NCBI RefSeq assembly: GCF_008000895.1
Contig: NZ_CP042823.1
Location: forward strand, 5,850,501 to 5,914,500
Origin: Methylobacterium sp. WL1
Lineage (GTDB): Bacteria > Pseudomonadota > Alphaproteobacteria > Rhizobiales > Beijerinckiaceae
Length of the DNA: 64,000 bases
Reading direction: 5' to 3'
Shown: in pieces, positions 26,809 to 36,013 of the stretch
How positions within the stretch are numbered: the first letter of the stretch is position 1
Layout of the letters: each line of letters begins with the position of its first letter
Made by a program: the position numbers and the translations under genes
The notes under the pieces: generated by a model
What the model was told of the DNA's origin: nothing
The model's database searches: none
What the model saw: the letters and a program-made list of their open reading frames with translations, nothing else

Positions 26809-27471
26809 ATGGGCCGGACAGAACCTCGGAGGTCGGCCGTGACATCGTGTTCGAACCGCACAACGCTTTCGTCCTACGCGGCCAAGTTTCGCCAATACGG
26901 TGAGCGGTCTACGCAGACGCTCGCTGGGGCGTCGAAGACCTGGATCGATCAGATCCTGATCGGTCTGGAGCCGGACGCGGCCATTTTTGAAATGGGTACG
27001 GCGCATGGTCGAGATGCAGCCTATATCGCCGCCCGGGGCTACGCCGTGTTGTGTAGCGATGCGGTGCCAGAGTTCGTTGCCGAACTTCTCGCCAAGGGGG
27101 TCCCCGCGATCGTGTTCGATCTGCTGACCGATCCCTTCGAGCGCCAGTACGATCTGATTCTCGCGAACGCCGTCCTGCTTCACTTCACCGACGCGGAGTT
27201 CGATCACGCCCTGCTCAAGACGGTCGGGGCGTTGTCGGCCGGAGGTCGGTTCGCGTTCACGCTGAAGGCGGGACAGGGATCCGAATGGTCGAACGCGAAG
27301 ATCGATGCCCCTCGGTACTTCCGGTATTGGAGCCGGGATGAACTCATCGAGCGCTTCGATGCGCATGGCTTGCGTGATTTCACCATCGACGCCGTGACCA
27401 CCGACCGAGCCCACGCCGAGTGGATATACGTCACCGTGCGGCGGCCCGCGGCCGGGACGGGTGGAGCCTGA
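26809..27471 (+). CDS. SAM-dependent methyltransferase, class I
   Basis: 220 residues. SAM-binding motif I is AAIFEMGTAHGRDAAYIAAR, followed by CSDAVPEFVAELLAKG and the acidic motif YDLILANAVLLHFTDAEF, ending WIYVTVRRPA. It is of the UbiE/Tam type and likely methylates a small molecule. The gene uses visibly more A/T at third positions than its neighbours, which hints at horizontal acquisition. A GTG at 26839 is an alternative start. Confidence 0.82.
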   Translation: MGRTEPRRSAVTSCSNRTTLSSYAAKFRQYGERSTQTLAGASKTWIDQILIGLEPDAAIFEMGTAHGRDAAYIAARGYAVLCSDAVPEFVAELLAKGVPAIVFDLLTDPFERQYDLILANAVLLHFTDAEFDHALLKTVGALSAGGRFAFTLKAGQGSEWSNAKIDAPRYFRYWSRDELIERFDAHGLRDFTIDAVTTDRAHAEWIYVTVRRPAAGTGGA

Positions 27472-27663
27472 CGGAAACGTCCCGCCGATCCGCAACCGGT
27501 CCGGGGGTTGGTTTGCGCGATGCCGGCTGGATCTCGACAGCATCGAGCCTAGGCCCTGGTCCGCGCCAGATCTCATTGCGTCGTCGCCCGCGCACATCGC
27601 CGACGATCGCTGTTATAGAGGCGCCGGATCGATCCCGGTGGGTGCCGGGGAAGGGCAGGGTTC

Positions 27664-28611
27664 ATGCGCGTCCTCGTCACCGGAGCCGGCGATTTCCTCG
27701 GCCGCCGCCTGCTCGAGGCGTTGCGGCAGGGACTTCCCCCCGGCAGCCACATCCTGGGCATCGACCGCCGCCCGCTTCCGCCCCTCGACGGCGTCGCCGG
27801 CCTGGATGTCGACCCGTTCGATGCCGACAGGCTCGCGGCGGCGGTGGCGGCGTTCGAGCCGACCTTCGTGTTCCACCTGGCCGCCCTGGCGTCGGTCGCC
27901 CGGTCGAGCGAGACGCCGGCCTATGCCTGGCGGGCGGACCTGCTGGGCAGCCTCAATCTCGCCGAAGCCGTGGCGCGGACCCGGGCGACCCTGATCTTCC
28001 TGAGCTCGACGGTGGTGTACGGGGAGGCGTTCCGCGACCGGCCCCGGCCGGACGAATCCGTGACGCCCCGGCCCGACACGATCTCGGGCCGCACCAAGAG
28101 CGCCTGCGAGTACATTCTGCGCGACGTGCTGGCCAATGCCGGCGTGCGGCACCTCGTGCTGCGGCCCTCGAACTACATCGGCCCCGGCCAGAGCGAGACC
28201 TTCGTGGCCGCCTCCTTCGCGGGACAGATCGCGCGGATCGAGCGCGGCCTCGCCCCCCCGATCCTGGAGGCCGGGGACCTCGCCGCGGCGCGCGACTTCC
28301 TCGACGTGTCGGACGTGACCTCGGCCTGCCTGCGCGCCCTGGACCGGGCCGACGACCTGCCCGACGGCGGCACCTTCAACGTCGGCACCGGGATCGTCAC
28401 GCCGGTCTCGGCGATCCTCGACCTGTTCCGCGACCTGAGCGAGGCGGCGTTCACCGTGCAGGTCGCGCCCGACCGGACCCGGCCGACGTGCGCCCGCAGC
28501 CAGGGCTGCGATCCCTCGGCCTTCACGGCGGCCACGGGCTGGCAGCCCGCGATCCCCCTGGCACAGAGCCTTCAGGCGATGCTGGATGCGGCGCGGGGGC
28601 GCCTGGGATGA
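27664..28611 (+). CDS. NAD-dependent epimerase-like SDR with altered active site
   Basis: 315 residues of the extended short-chain dehydrogenase family, nearest in plan to GDP-4-keto-6-deoxymannose reductases. The Rossmann motif reads VTGAGDFLGRRLL, with Asp where the middle Gly of GxxGxxG is expected. The Ser of the triad is in IFLSSTVVYGE. The catalytic YxxxK reads SGRTK, so the Tyr is Ser. Later family motifs are present (LRPSNYIGPGQ, FLDVSDV, FNVGTG). With both changes, normal oxidoreductase chemistry is doubtful. It may act as a binding protein or use another mechanism. It is a stand-alone gene. Confidence 0.82.
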   Translation: MRVLVTGAGDFLGRRLLEALRQGLPPGSHILGIDRRPLPPLDGVAGLDVDPFDADRLAAAVAAFEPTFVFHLAALASVARSSETPAYAWRADLLGSLNLAEAVARTRATLIFLSSTVVYGEAFRDRPRPDESVTPRPDTISGRTKSACEYILRDVLANAGVRHLVLRPSNYIGPGQSETFVAASFAGQIARIERGLAPPILEAGDLAAARDFLDVSDVTSACLRALDRADDLPDGGTFNVGTGIVTPVSAILDLFRDLSEAAFTVQVAPDRTRPTCARSQGCDPSAFTAATGWQPAIPLAQSLQAMLDAARGRLG

Positions 28612-28867
28612 GGGGGCCTCTCAGCGTGAGAGGGCGAGCCGCCTGATCCGGCGCACGCGGAAGACGACGCGACGCTTCTCGAGAGGGTCGCCAGACCAAA
28701 CTTCTGCCGCACGGGCTACAGGGTTCACGCATCGGTCATCGAAAGGCGCGACGCGCGCTCATCCCATTCGGCGACGGGTTGCGCAGGTGGGACTCATCAT
28801 CTTTTCAACGGGCGGACAGCTCGGTCTTGGACGTCAAGCCGCGACTGGATCGATGCGGCCAAGCGCC

Positions 28868-28979
28868 GTCATCCCGAGGCCGCGAAGCGGAGCCCGGGAA
28901 CCAGAGACGCCGATGTGTCAAGCTCTTGCGCCGAAAGCGGTTCTGGGTTCCGGGCTCGCCTGCGGCGCCCCGGAATGAC
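28868..28979. repeat. 112-bp palindromic intergenic repeat, copy 2
   Basis: Same 112-bp length and ends as the copy at 18468, from GTCATCCCGAGGCCGCGAAG to GGCGCCCCGGAATGAC, with the arms GGAGCCCGGGAACCAGAG and TTCTGGGTTCCGGGCTC. It sits in the 578-bp gap between the epimerase and ettA, in which I see no gene. Confidence 0.8.
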
Positions 28980-29189
28980 CGCCTCGGTCGTCGCGTAGGG
29001 GGGATCAACCTTCGGAAGATGGATCGTCCGGCCCGTGTAACCCGTAGTCCCGGGGGGAGGAGAAACACAGCATTCCCCTCATCCGCGAACCGGCACCGAT
29101 CTTCCAAGTCGCGCCGCAGCGCCGGTCGCGAGCGAAGAACCCGGTCGCGGCCCTGCCTATCGGGACGAGGGCCTGGGACCGGCCCAAAT

Positions 29190-29213
29190 GGTCCCGGCTC
29201 GAAGGCCGGGACC
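29190..29213 (-). terminator. Hairpin after ettA
   Basis: GGTCCCGGC and GCCGGGACC pair perfectly over nine bases around TCGAAG, six bases after the ettA stop. There is no T run, so termination may be weak or factor-assisted. Confidence 0.5.
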
Positions 29214-29218
29214 GAATC

Positions 29219-30871
29219 TTATCGCGAAAACTTCTTGTACTTGATCTTCTTCGGCATCAGCGAATCAGCCCCGAGCCGGCGCATCTTGTCGGTCTCGTAG
29301 TCGGAGAAGTTGCCCTCGAACCATTCCACGTGGCTGTCGCCTTCGAAGGCGAGGATGTGCGTGGCGATGCGGTTCAGGAACCAGCGATCGTGGCTGATGA
29401 TCACCGCGCAGCCGGCATAATCCTCCAGCGCATCCTCTAGGGCGCGCAGGGTCTCCATGTCGAGGTCGTTGGTCGGCTCGTCGAGCAGCAGCACGTTGGC
29501 GCCGCCCTTCAGGGTCCGGGCGAGGTGGACGCGGTTGCGCTCTCCGCCCGAGAGGGTGCCGACCTTCTTCTGCTGGTCGCCGCCCTTGAACGCGAAGGCC
29601 GCGCAATAGGCGCGGGAATTGATCTCGCGCTTGTTGAAATAGATGATGTCGTTGCCGCCCGAAACTTCCTGCCAGACCGTGGCGCTCGGATCGAGGGCGT
29701 CGCGCGACTGATCGACGTAGCCGAGCTTCACCGTCTCGCCGACCGCGATCTTGCCGCCGTCCGGCGTCTCCTGGCCGGTGATCATCTTGAACAGGGTGGT
29801 CTTGCCGGCGCCGTTCGGCCCGATCACCCCGACGATGCCGCCGGGCGGCAGCTTGAACGACAGGTCTTCGATCAGCAGGCGGTCGCCGAACGCCTTGTTG
29901 AGGTGCTCGAACTCGATGACGTTGTTGCCCAGCCGCTCGTCGATCGGGATGACGATCTGCGCGGCGGCGTCGACCTTGTTGTTCTGCTTGGCGACCAGCT
30001 CCTCGTAGCGGGTGATGCGGGCCTTCGACTTCGACTGCCGGGCTTTGGGCGAGGCGGCGATCCACTCCTGCTCGCGCGTGATCGAGCGCTGGCGGGCCAT
30101 GTCCTCGCGGCCCTCCTGCTGGAGGCGCTTCTGCTTCTGCACCAGCCAGGCCGAGTAGTTGCCCTCGTACGGGTAGCCCCGGCCGCGATCGAGCTCGAGG
30201 ATCCAGCTGGTGACGTTGTCGAGGAAGTAGCGATCGTGGGTCACGATCAGGATCGCGCCCGGATAAGTCTTCAGATGGCCTTCGAGCCAGTTCACGGTCT
30301 CGGCGTCGAGGTGGTTGGTCGGCTCGTCGAGCAGGAGCAGCTCCGGCTCCCACAGCAGCAGCTTGCACAGGGCCACGCGACGGCGCTCGCCGCCCGACAG
30401 GGTCGCGACCGGCTGCTCGTCGCTCGGGCAACCCAGGGCCTCCATGGCCTGATCGACCTTGGAATCCAGCTCCCAGAGGTTGGCCGCCTCGATCTTGTCC
30501 TGGAGCGCCGTCATCTCGTCGGCGGTCTCCTCGGAATAGTTCATGGCGAGTTCGTTGTAGCGGTCGAGCAGCGCCTGCTTCTCGGCCACGCCCTCCATGA
30601 TGTTCTGGCGGACCGACTTGTTCGGGTCGAGCTGCGGCTCCTGCGGCAGGTAGCCGACCCGGGCGCCCTGGGCGACAAAGCCCTCGCCGGTCCACTCCGT
30701 GTCGATGCCGGCCATGATCTTGAGCAGGGTCGACTTGCCCGAGCCGTTGATGCCGAGCACGCCGATCTTGGCGTCCGGGTAGAACGACAGGTTGACGTCC
30801 TCCAGGACTTTCTTGCCGCCCAGGTAGGACTTCGTGAGTCCCCGCATGTGGTAGATGAATTCGCGAGCCAT
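29219..30871 (-). CDS. ettA: Energy-dependent translational throttle protein EttA (ABC-F)
   Basis: 550 residues from the ATG at 30871, with GAGGA upstream. Two ABC ATPase domains: Walker A GVLGINGSGKSTLLK and GVIGPNGAGKTTLFK, signatures LSGGERRRVAL and LSGGERNRVHL, Walker B LLLLDEPTNHLD and VLLLDEPTNDLD. There is no membrane domain. The region between the ATPases carries the charged linker and KARITRYEELVAKQ. EttA gates ribosomes at the first peptide bond according to the ADP/ATP ratio. An upstream in-frame start would add 18 residues without family similarity. Confidence 0.95.
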   Translation of the reverse strand: MAREFIYHMRGLTKSYLGGKKVLEDVNLSFYPDAKIGVLGINGSGKSTLLKIMAGIDTEWTGEGFVAQGARVGYLPQEPQLDPNKSVRQNIMEGVAEKQALLDRYNELAMNYSEETADEMTALQDKIEAANLWELDSKVDQAMEALGCPSDEQPVATLSGGERRRVALCKLLLWEPELLLLDEPTNHLDAETVNWLEGHLKTYPGAILIVTHDRYFLDNVTSWILELDRGRGYPYEGNYSAWLVQKQKRLQQEGREDMARQRSITREQEWIAASPKARQSKSKARITRYEELVAKQNNKVDAAAQIVIPIDERLGNNVIEFEHLNKAFGDRLLIEDLSFKLPPGGIVGVIGPNGAGKTTLFKMITGQETPDGGKIAVGETVKLGYVDQSRDALDPSATVWQEVSGGNDIIYFNKREINSRAYCAAFAFKGGDQQKKVGTLSGGERNRVHLARTLKGGANVLLLDEPTNDLDMETLRALEDALEDYAGCAVIISHDRWFLNRIATHILAFEGDSHVEWFEGNFSDYETDKMRRLGADSLMPKKIKYKKFSR

Positions 30872-31046
30872 CGCGGATCGTCCTCGGCGCGTTGTTCGGG
30901 GCTGCGCGGTGCGTGCCAGCGGCACGGGTCAGGTCCGGGGCCTTGGACCCGTCCTGTACGCGCGTTCCCCACGATATAAGAATGTCGCCGACCGAGTATC
31001 AGGCCCGCCCGGTACCGGCAAGGACGCCGGGCGGGCCGACCGCGGC

Positions 31047-31340
31047 TCAGGCGAAGGGATTGGCCACGGATTTGGGCGCCGCGTCCGGCGCCTCGGCCAC
31101 CACGTCCGGCAGGTCGCCGGCCTCCAGGGCCTTCACGATGGCGTCGAGGGTGGCCTGGAGCAGGCGCGCCTGCGCCAGGCCGGCCTTGTCCCTGGTGAGG
31201 TCGAGGGCGCCGTGAAGGGCGATTCGGTCGGTCCCGTTCTCGAAGCTCAGGGCGCCGATGGTGCGGACCGACGCGTCGTCGGCGAAGGGCTCGAAGGCAC
31301 CCGCCTTGGGTTTCCGGCGGCTCGGCTTGTCCTCTGGCAT
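31047..31340 (-). CDS. Hypothetical protein downstream of the nuclease gene
   Basis: 97 residues beginning MPEDKPSRRKPKAGAFEPFA. The middle DDASVRTIGALSFENGTDRI and ALHGALDLTRDKAGLAQARL looks folded, followed by a helix LLQATLDAIVKALEAGDLPD. There is no signal peptide, so it is cytoplasmic. It starts eight bases after the nuclease stop and is probably co-transcribed. I do not recognise the family. An immunity role cannot be assumed because the nuclease is exported. Confidence 0.7.
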   Translation of the reverse strand: MPEDKPSRRKPKAGAFEPFADDASVRTIGALSFENGTDRIALHGALDLTRDKAGLAQARLLQATLDAIVKALEAGDLPDVVAEAPDAAPKSVANPFA

Positions 31341-31348
31341 GGTCCCTC

Positions 31349-32239
31349 TCAGAAGATCGATCGCAGCAGGTCGCGCAGGACCTTGCGCGCGGCGCGGTGA
31401 AGCTCGTGGCCGAGCCAGTCCTGCCAGCCCTGCTCGGGCCGGGGGCGGTGCCCCTCCGAGCGCGCCCCGGCACGGGGGTCCGGCAGGGTCATCGCGCTGG
31501 CTCGGGCGGCGGGCGGCAGGGCCGGGAACACGTCGATCCCGGCCTCGCGGGTGAGGTCGTCGATCGAGACGGCGCGCCAGTCCCGGGCGGCGTCGTTGCG
31601 AGCGAGATAGGCGCCGGCCTCGCCGCTCGCCGGGTCGTAGAGCGCCTTGAACAGCTGGGTGGGCACCAGCACCCCGCCCTTGATCTGCTGGACCGCGGCC
31701 CCGGAGAAGATCACCCCGGTGACGACGAAGAGCGCCCCGCGCCGGCTCGCCAGCCGCCGGGTGCCCTCCTCGATGTCGGCCCAGAGCCCGCGGTTGAGCG
31801 CCCGGTCCTGTGGCACGATGTTGGCCAGGCTGAACGATTCGGCCTGGGCGGTCACGGTGGGCATGTCGCCCGCCGGGGCGAGGTGGCCGCGGTCGAAGCC
31901 GCTGCGGACGTAATCCTCCAGCGATGCGCGCTCGGCATCCGGCAGCCGCGCCTCCTCGTGGAACGCGTCGTCGCGGGCGACCGCGCGGGCATCGGCGACG
32001 CTGGCCCGGGTGAGGTGCTCGGCGGAATAGAGCGGCGTGCGCGTCACCCCCGAATGCAGGACCGCGAAGGCCTCGTAGCACAGCGGCACCGCCCGGGCGG
32101 CGAGCTTCGGGTTGGTCAGGACGGGCGACACGCCCCCGGCGAACATGGCCGGGCAGGTCTCCAGGGCGTCGGCCGGCGCCGACAGGGCGAAGACGGCCAG
32201 CGCCGCGGCACACGCCCCCCGGGGCAGCGCTACCAGCAT
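31349..32239 (-). CDS. Secreted DNA/RNA non-specific endonuclease (NucA type)
   Basis: 296 residues from the ATG at 32239, which begins a signal peptide (MLVALPRGACAAALAVFALS). The active-site motif is FDRGHLAPAGDMPTVTAQAE, where the His is the general base, and the metal-binding Asn is in SFSLANIVPQDRALNRGLW. These enzymes cut single- and double-stranded DNA and RNA in the periplasm or outside. The C-terminus (about 40 residues) is basic and may bind nucleic acid. It overlaps the small secreted protein gene upstream by ten bases. Confidence 0.9.
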   Translation of the reverse strand: MLVALPRGACAAALAVFALSAPADALETCPAMFAGGVSPVLTNPKLAARAVPLCYEAFAVLHSGVTRTPLYSAEHLTRASVADARAVARDDAFHEEARLPDAERASLEDYVRSGFDRGHLAPAGDMPTVTAQAESFSLANIVPQDRALNRGLWADIEEGTRRLASRRGALFVVTGVIFSGAAVQQIKGGVLVPTQLFKALYDPASGEAGAYLARNDAARDWRAVSIDDLTREAGIDVFPALPPAARASAMTLPDPRAGARSEGHRPRPEQGWQDWLGHELHRAARKVLRDLLRSIF

Positions 32240-32499
32240 ACCCGCACCCGCCGGGGACCCTCCGGGGTCGGACGGTCGCGCCACGCGCAGGGGCGGCCGA
32301 GGCTCCCCGTGAAGGGCCGGGCGTCGCGGTCCGGACCGCCGGGCTGGACCCGCGGCGGGCAGGCGCCCAGGAAGTTGCACGGGAAATCGAGGTTGCCGTC
32401 CGGCGGTCGAGGACTGGCGTAAGCTTGGCCGGCAAAAGCTTGGCCGGCGGGGGTAATCGCCAGCATGAGCAGAATGATGCACAGACGAGCCGGGCTCAA
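32230..32499 (-). CDS. Small secreted protein overlapping the nuclease gene
   Basis: 89 residues with a TTG start. The signal peptide is LCIILLMLAITPAGQAFAG. The mature part is short and Pro/Arg-rich with three cysteines (FPCNFLGACPP, RPCAWRD). It overlaps the nuclease start by ten bases, so translation is coupled. The family is unknown. It could be a partner or inhibitor of the nuclease in the periplasm, but this is only inferred from the overlap. Confidence 0.6.
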   Translation of the reverse strand: MSPARLCIILLMLAITPAGQAFAGQAYASPRPPDGNLDFPCNFLGACPPRVQPGGPDRDARPFTGSLGRPCAWRDRPTPEGPRRVRVCW

Positions 32500-32716
32500 G
32501 AGCGGACCTCATGTGGCGGTAAGGGCACGTGACTGGAAAAAACGCCGGTCGGACATTGATCGCGCCGCCGATCGTTCGTACGTGGCACTATCATGACAGC
32601 GACGGTCGGGTCGGTTCTAGCATGAACGCGTGCCCACCGGGTGCTGGCGTCGTGACGGCGAGACCCCTTTTTCGGAAGCCCGCGTGACGGGGCCGTTACC
32701 ACACTCGAACGAGCGG

Positions 32717-34696
32717 ATGCTTCCCTTGGCGATATCCTCTGACCACGCGGCGTTGCTCGACCGTATCCCGGAGCCTGCGGCGCTCCGGCAGCTTCCCGAA
32801 TCCGAGTTGCAGGCGGTGGCGGACGCGGTGCGGGCCGAGATGATCGACGCGGTGTCGATCACCGGCGGCCATCTCGGCTCCGGGCTGGGCGTGGTCGAGC
32901 TCACGGTCGCCCTGCACCACGTGTTCGACACGCCCGACGACCGCATCGTCTGGGACGTCGGCCACCAGTGCTACCCGCACAAGATCCTGACCGGACGCCG
33001 CGACCGCATCCGGACGCTGCGCCAGGGCGGCGGCCTGTCCGGCTTCACCAAGCGCTCCGAGAGCGCCTACGACCCGTTCGGGGCCGCCCATTCCTCGACC
33101 TCGATCTCGGCCGCGCTCGGCATGGCGGTCGCCCGCGACCTCGACGCCGAGGCCGCCAAGGCCAAGGGCCGGACCGCGAAGCGCCGCAACGCCATCGCGG
33201 TGATCGGCGACGGCTCGATGTCGGCCGGCATGGCCTACGAGGCCATGAACAACGCCGGCGCCCTGCACTCGCGCCTGATCGTCATCCTCAACGACAACGA
33301 CATGTCGATCGCCCCGCCGGTGGGCGCGATGTCGGGCTACCTGGCGCGGCTGGCGTCGGGCGGCACCTACCAGTCCCTGCGCGAGACCGCCAAGCAGCTC
33401 GGCAAGCTCCTGCCCAAGGCGCTCTACCAGCGCGCGGCGGCCGCGGAGGAGTACGCCCGCTCCCTGGTGGTGGGCGGCGGCACGATGTTCGAGGAGATGG
33501 GCTTCCACTATGTCGGCCCGGTCGACGGGCACAACCTCGACCAGCTGCTGCCGGTGCTGAAGAACGTCCGCGACGCCGAGCACGGCCCGATCCTGCTCCA
33601 CGTCGTCACCCGCAAGGGCAAGGGCTACGCGCCGGCCGAGGCCAGCGCCGACCGCTACCACGGCGTGGTCAAGTTCGACGTGGTCTCGGGCGTCCAGGCC
33701 AAGGCCAAGCCCAACGCCCCGGCCTACACCCGGGTGTTCGGCGAGAGCCTGATCAAGGCGGCCGACGCCGACGACCGGGTCGTGGCGATCACGGCGGCGA
33801 TGCCGGGCGGCACCGGCATCGACCTGTTCGGCAAGGCGCACCCGGACAAGACCTTCGACGTCGGCATCGCCGAGCAGCACGCGGTGACGTTCGCGGGCGG
33901 GCTGGCGACGGAGGGCTACCGGCCGTTCGTGGCGATCTACTCGACGTTCCTGCAGCGGGCCTACGACCAGGTCGTGCACGACGTGGCGCTGCAGAACCTG
34001 CCCGTGCGGTTCTGCCTGGACCGGGCCGGTCTGGTCGGCGCGGACGGGGCGACCCATGCCGGCGCGTTCGACCTGGCGTACCTGTGCTGCCTGCCGAACA
34101 TGACCGTGATGGCGGCCTCCGACGAGGCCGAGCTGGTGCACATGGTGGCGACCGCGCACGCCCATGACAGCGGCCCGATCGCGCTGCGCTACCCGCGCGG
34201 CGAGGGCGTCGGCGTGGAGCTGCCGGAGCGGGGCGAGGCGCTGGCGATCGGCAAGGGCCGGATGGTGCGCCAGGACCCGGAGGCGCGGGTGGCGATCCTG
34301 TCGCTGGGCACGCGGCTGTCCGAGGCGCTGAAGGCGGCCGACACGCTGGCGGAGCAGGGCGTGGCGGTGACGGTGGCGGATGCGCGCTTTGCCAAGCCGC
34401 TGGACGAGGCGCTGATCCTGGACCTGGCGCAGAGCCACGAGGTGCTGATCACGATCGAGGAGGGCTCGCGCGGCGGCTTCGGGGCGATGGTGCTGCACCT
34501 GCTGACGGAGCGGGGCGCCCTGGATGCGGGGCGCGTCCGGGTACGCACCCTGACGCTGCCGGACCTGTACCAGGACCACGACAGCCCGGAGAAGATGTAC
34601 GCCGAGGCCGGCCTCGACGCCGCAACCATCGTCAAAACCGCGCTCGCGACCTTGCCGGAACGCAAGGAAGGCCGCTCGCGCCTGCGCCTGGCCTGA
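32717..34696 (+). CDS. dxs: 1-deoxy-D-xylulose-5-phosphate synthase
   Basis: 659 residues from the ATG at 32717. It condenses pyruvate and glyceraldehyde-3-phosphate with thiamine diphosphate to start the MEP isoprenoid pathway. The N-terminal catalytic His region is [20 protein letters not shown]. The TPP motif is [20 protein letters not shown] to NDNDMSI. The transketolase active-site Glu is in [35 protein letters not shown] follows. It lies 288 bp before the hopanoid operon on the same strand, so precursor supply and hopanoid synthesis are neighbours. Confidence 0.96.
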   Translation: MLPLAISSDHAALLDRIPEPAALRQLPESELQAVADAVRAEMIDAVSITGGHLGSGLGVVELTVALHHVFDTPDDRIVWDVGHQCYPHKILTGRRDRIRTLRQGGGLSGFTKRSESAYDPFGAAHSSTSISAALGMAVARDLDAEAAKAKGRTAKRRNAIAVIGDGSMSAGMAYEAMNNAGALHSRLIVILNDNDMSIAPPVGAMSGYLARLASGGTYQSLRETAKQLGKLLPKALYQRAAAAEEYARSLVVGGGTMFEEMGFHYVGPVDGHNLDQLLPVLKNVRDAEHGPILLHVVTRKGKGYAPAEASADRYHGVVKFDVVSGVQAKAKPNAPAYTRVFGESLIKAADADDRVVAITAAMPGGTGIDLFGKAHPDKTFDVGIAEQHAVTFAGGLATEGYRPFVAIYSTFLQRAYDQVVHDVALQNLPVRFCLDRAGLVGADGATHAGAFDLAYLCCLPNMTVMAASDEAELVHMVATAHAHDSGPIALRYPRGEGVGVELPERGEALAIGKGRMVRQDPEARVAILSLGTRLSEALKAADTLAEQGVAVTVADARFAKPLDEALILDLAQSHEVLITIEEGSRGGFGAMVLHLLTERGALDAGRVRVRTLTLPDLYQDHDSPEKMYAEAGLDAATIVKTALATLPERKEGRSRLRLA

Positions 34697-34984
34697 CCTC
34701 GGCGTGCTGCGTCGCGGCGATTCCCCGGCTGGGGCCCGGATCCGGTCCCGCTGCGCGCCACCTGTCCGGGGGAGGGGCGGTGCCGGATCGGACGCGGCGC
34801 CCCGTCCCGGGCGCATGCAGCGCCAGCGGACTGCGACACGGGATCCCGCTCGACCGGCGCCGCGGAGCGACTCTGGGCGAGCCGGGTCCGCCCTTCGCTT
34901 GCCGCCCGGGCGGTTCGATGACACAAGCGCGGCGCGGCGGGGTTCCCCGCCCGCGCCGGCATCCCGCAACGCTTTAGACACGCG

Positions 34985-36013
34985 ATGGTAGAGGCCACTT
35001 CCTCCGGCCCGTCCGAGGTCGGCCCCGTGCTGATCACCGGCGCGAGCGGGTTCCTCGGTTCAGCCCTGGTCGACGTGTTCCGCCGGGCCGGCTTCCCGGT
35101 GCGCATCCTCGTGCGCGCCACGAGCCCGCGCCGGAACCTGACCTGGACCGATGTCGAGATCGCCGAAGGCGACATGCGCGACCCGGCGGCCGTGGCCGCC
35201 GCCCTGCGCGGCCAGCGCTACCTGATCCACGCCGCGGCCGATTACCGGCTCTGGGCACCGGATATGGAGGAGATCGTCCGCACCAACCGCGACGGCACTC
35301 GCCTGATGATGCGCGCGGCCCTCGATGCAGGCGTCGAGCGAGTGGTCTACACGTCGAGCGTCGCCACCATCAAGCCGCCGGCCGACGGGGTCACGCCCTC
35401 CGACGAGACCATGCCGCTGACGCCCGAGACCGCCATCGGCGCCTACAAGCGCAGCAAGGTCGTGGCCGAGCGCGTGGTCGAGGAGATGATCGCCCGGGAC
35501 GGGCTGCAGGCGGTGATCGTCAACCCGTCGACGCCGATCGGCCCCCGGGACGTGAAGCCGACGCCCACCGGCCGGATCATCCAGGAAGCGGCGCTGGGCA
35601 AGATGCCGGCCTTCGTGGATACCGGGCTCAACCTCGCCCATGTCGACGACGTGGCCCACGGCCACCTGCTGGCCCTGCGCCGGGGCCGGATCGGCGAGCG
35701 CTACATCCTCGGCGGCGAGGACGTGTTCCTGTCGCAGATGCTGGCCGACATCGCCGGCATGGTCGGGCGCAAGCCCCCGACCGTGAGCCTGCCGCGGGCC
35801 GCCGTCTACCCGGTGGCGTTCTTCGCCCAGCTCGCCGCCCGGGTCACCGGCCGCCAGCCGTTCGCCACGATCGACGGCATCCGCATGTCCCGCTATCGGA
35901 TGTTCTTTTCGGACCGGAAGGCGCGCCAGGAACTCGGCTACACTGCGCGGCCCTATCGCGAGGGCTTGTCCGACGCGATCGCGTGGTTCCGCCAGGCCGG
36001 GTATCTCGGATGA
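34985..36013 (+). CDS. hpnA: Hopanoid-associated sugar epimerase HpnA
   Basis: 342-residue extended SDR. The cofactor motif is VLITGASGFLGSALVDVFRR, the Ser VVYTSSVATIK, and the YxxxK AIGAYKRSKVVAERVVEEM. VNPSTPIGPRDVKPTPTGRI and NLAHVDDVAHGHLLALRRG are characteristic of HpnA. It is assigned by family and by position as first gene of the hopanoid operon. Its exact substrate is not established. It overlaps hpnC by four bases (ATGA). Confidence 0.93.
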   Translation: MVEATSSGPSEVGPVLITGASGFLGSALVDVFRRAGFPVRILVRATSPRRNLTWTDVEIAEGDMRDPAAVAAALRGQRYLIHAAADYRLWAPDMEEIVRTNRDGTRLMMRAALDAGVERVVYTSSVATIKPPADGVTPSDETMPLTPETAIGAYKRSKVVAERVVEEMIARDGLQAVIVNPSTPIGPRDVKPTPTGRIIQEAALGKMPAFVDTGLNLAHVDDVAHGHLLALRRGRIGERYILGGEDVFLSQMLADIAGMVGRKPPTVSLPRAAVYPVAFFAQLAARVTGRQPFATIDGIRMSRYRMFFSDRKARQELGYTARPYREGLSDAIAWFRQAGYLG

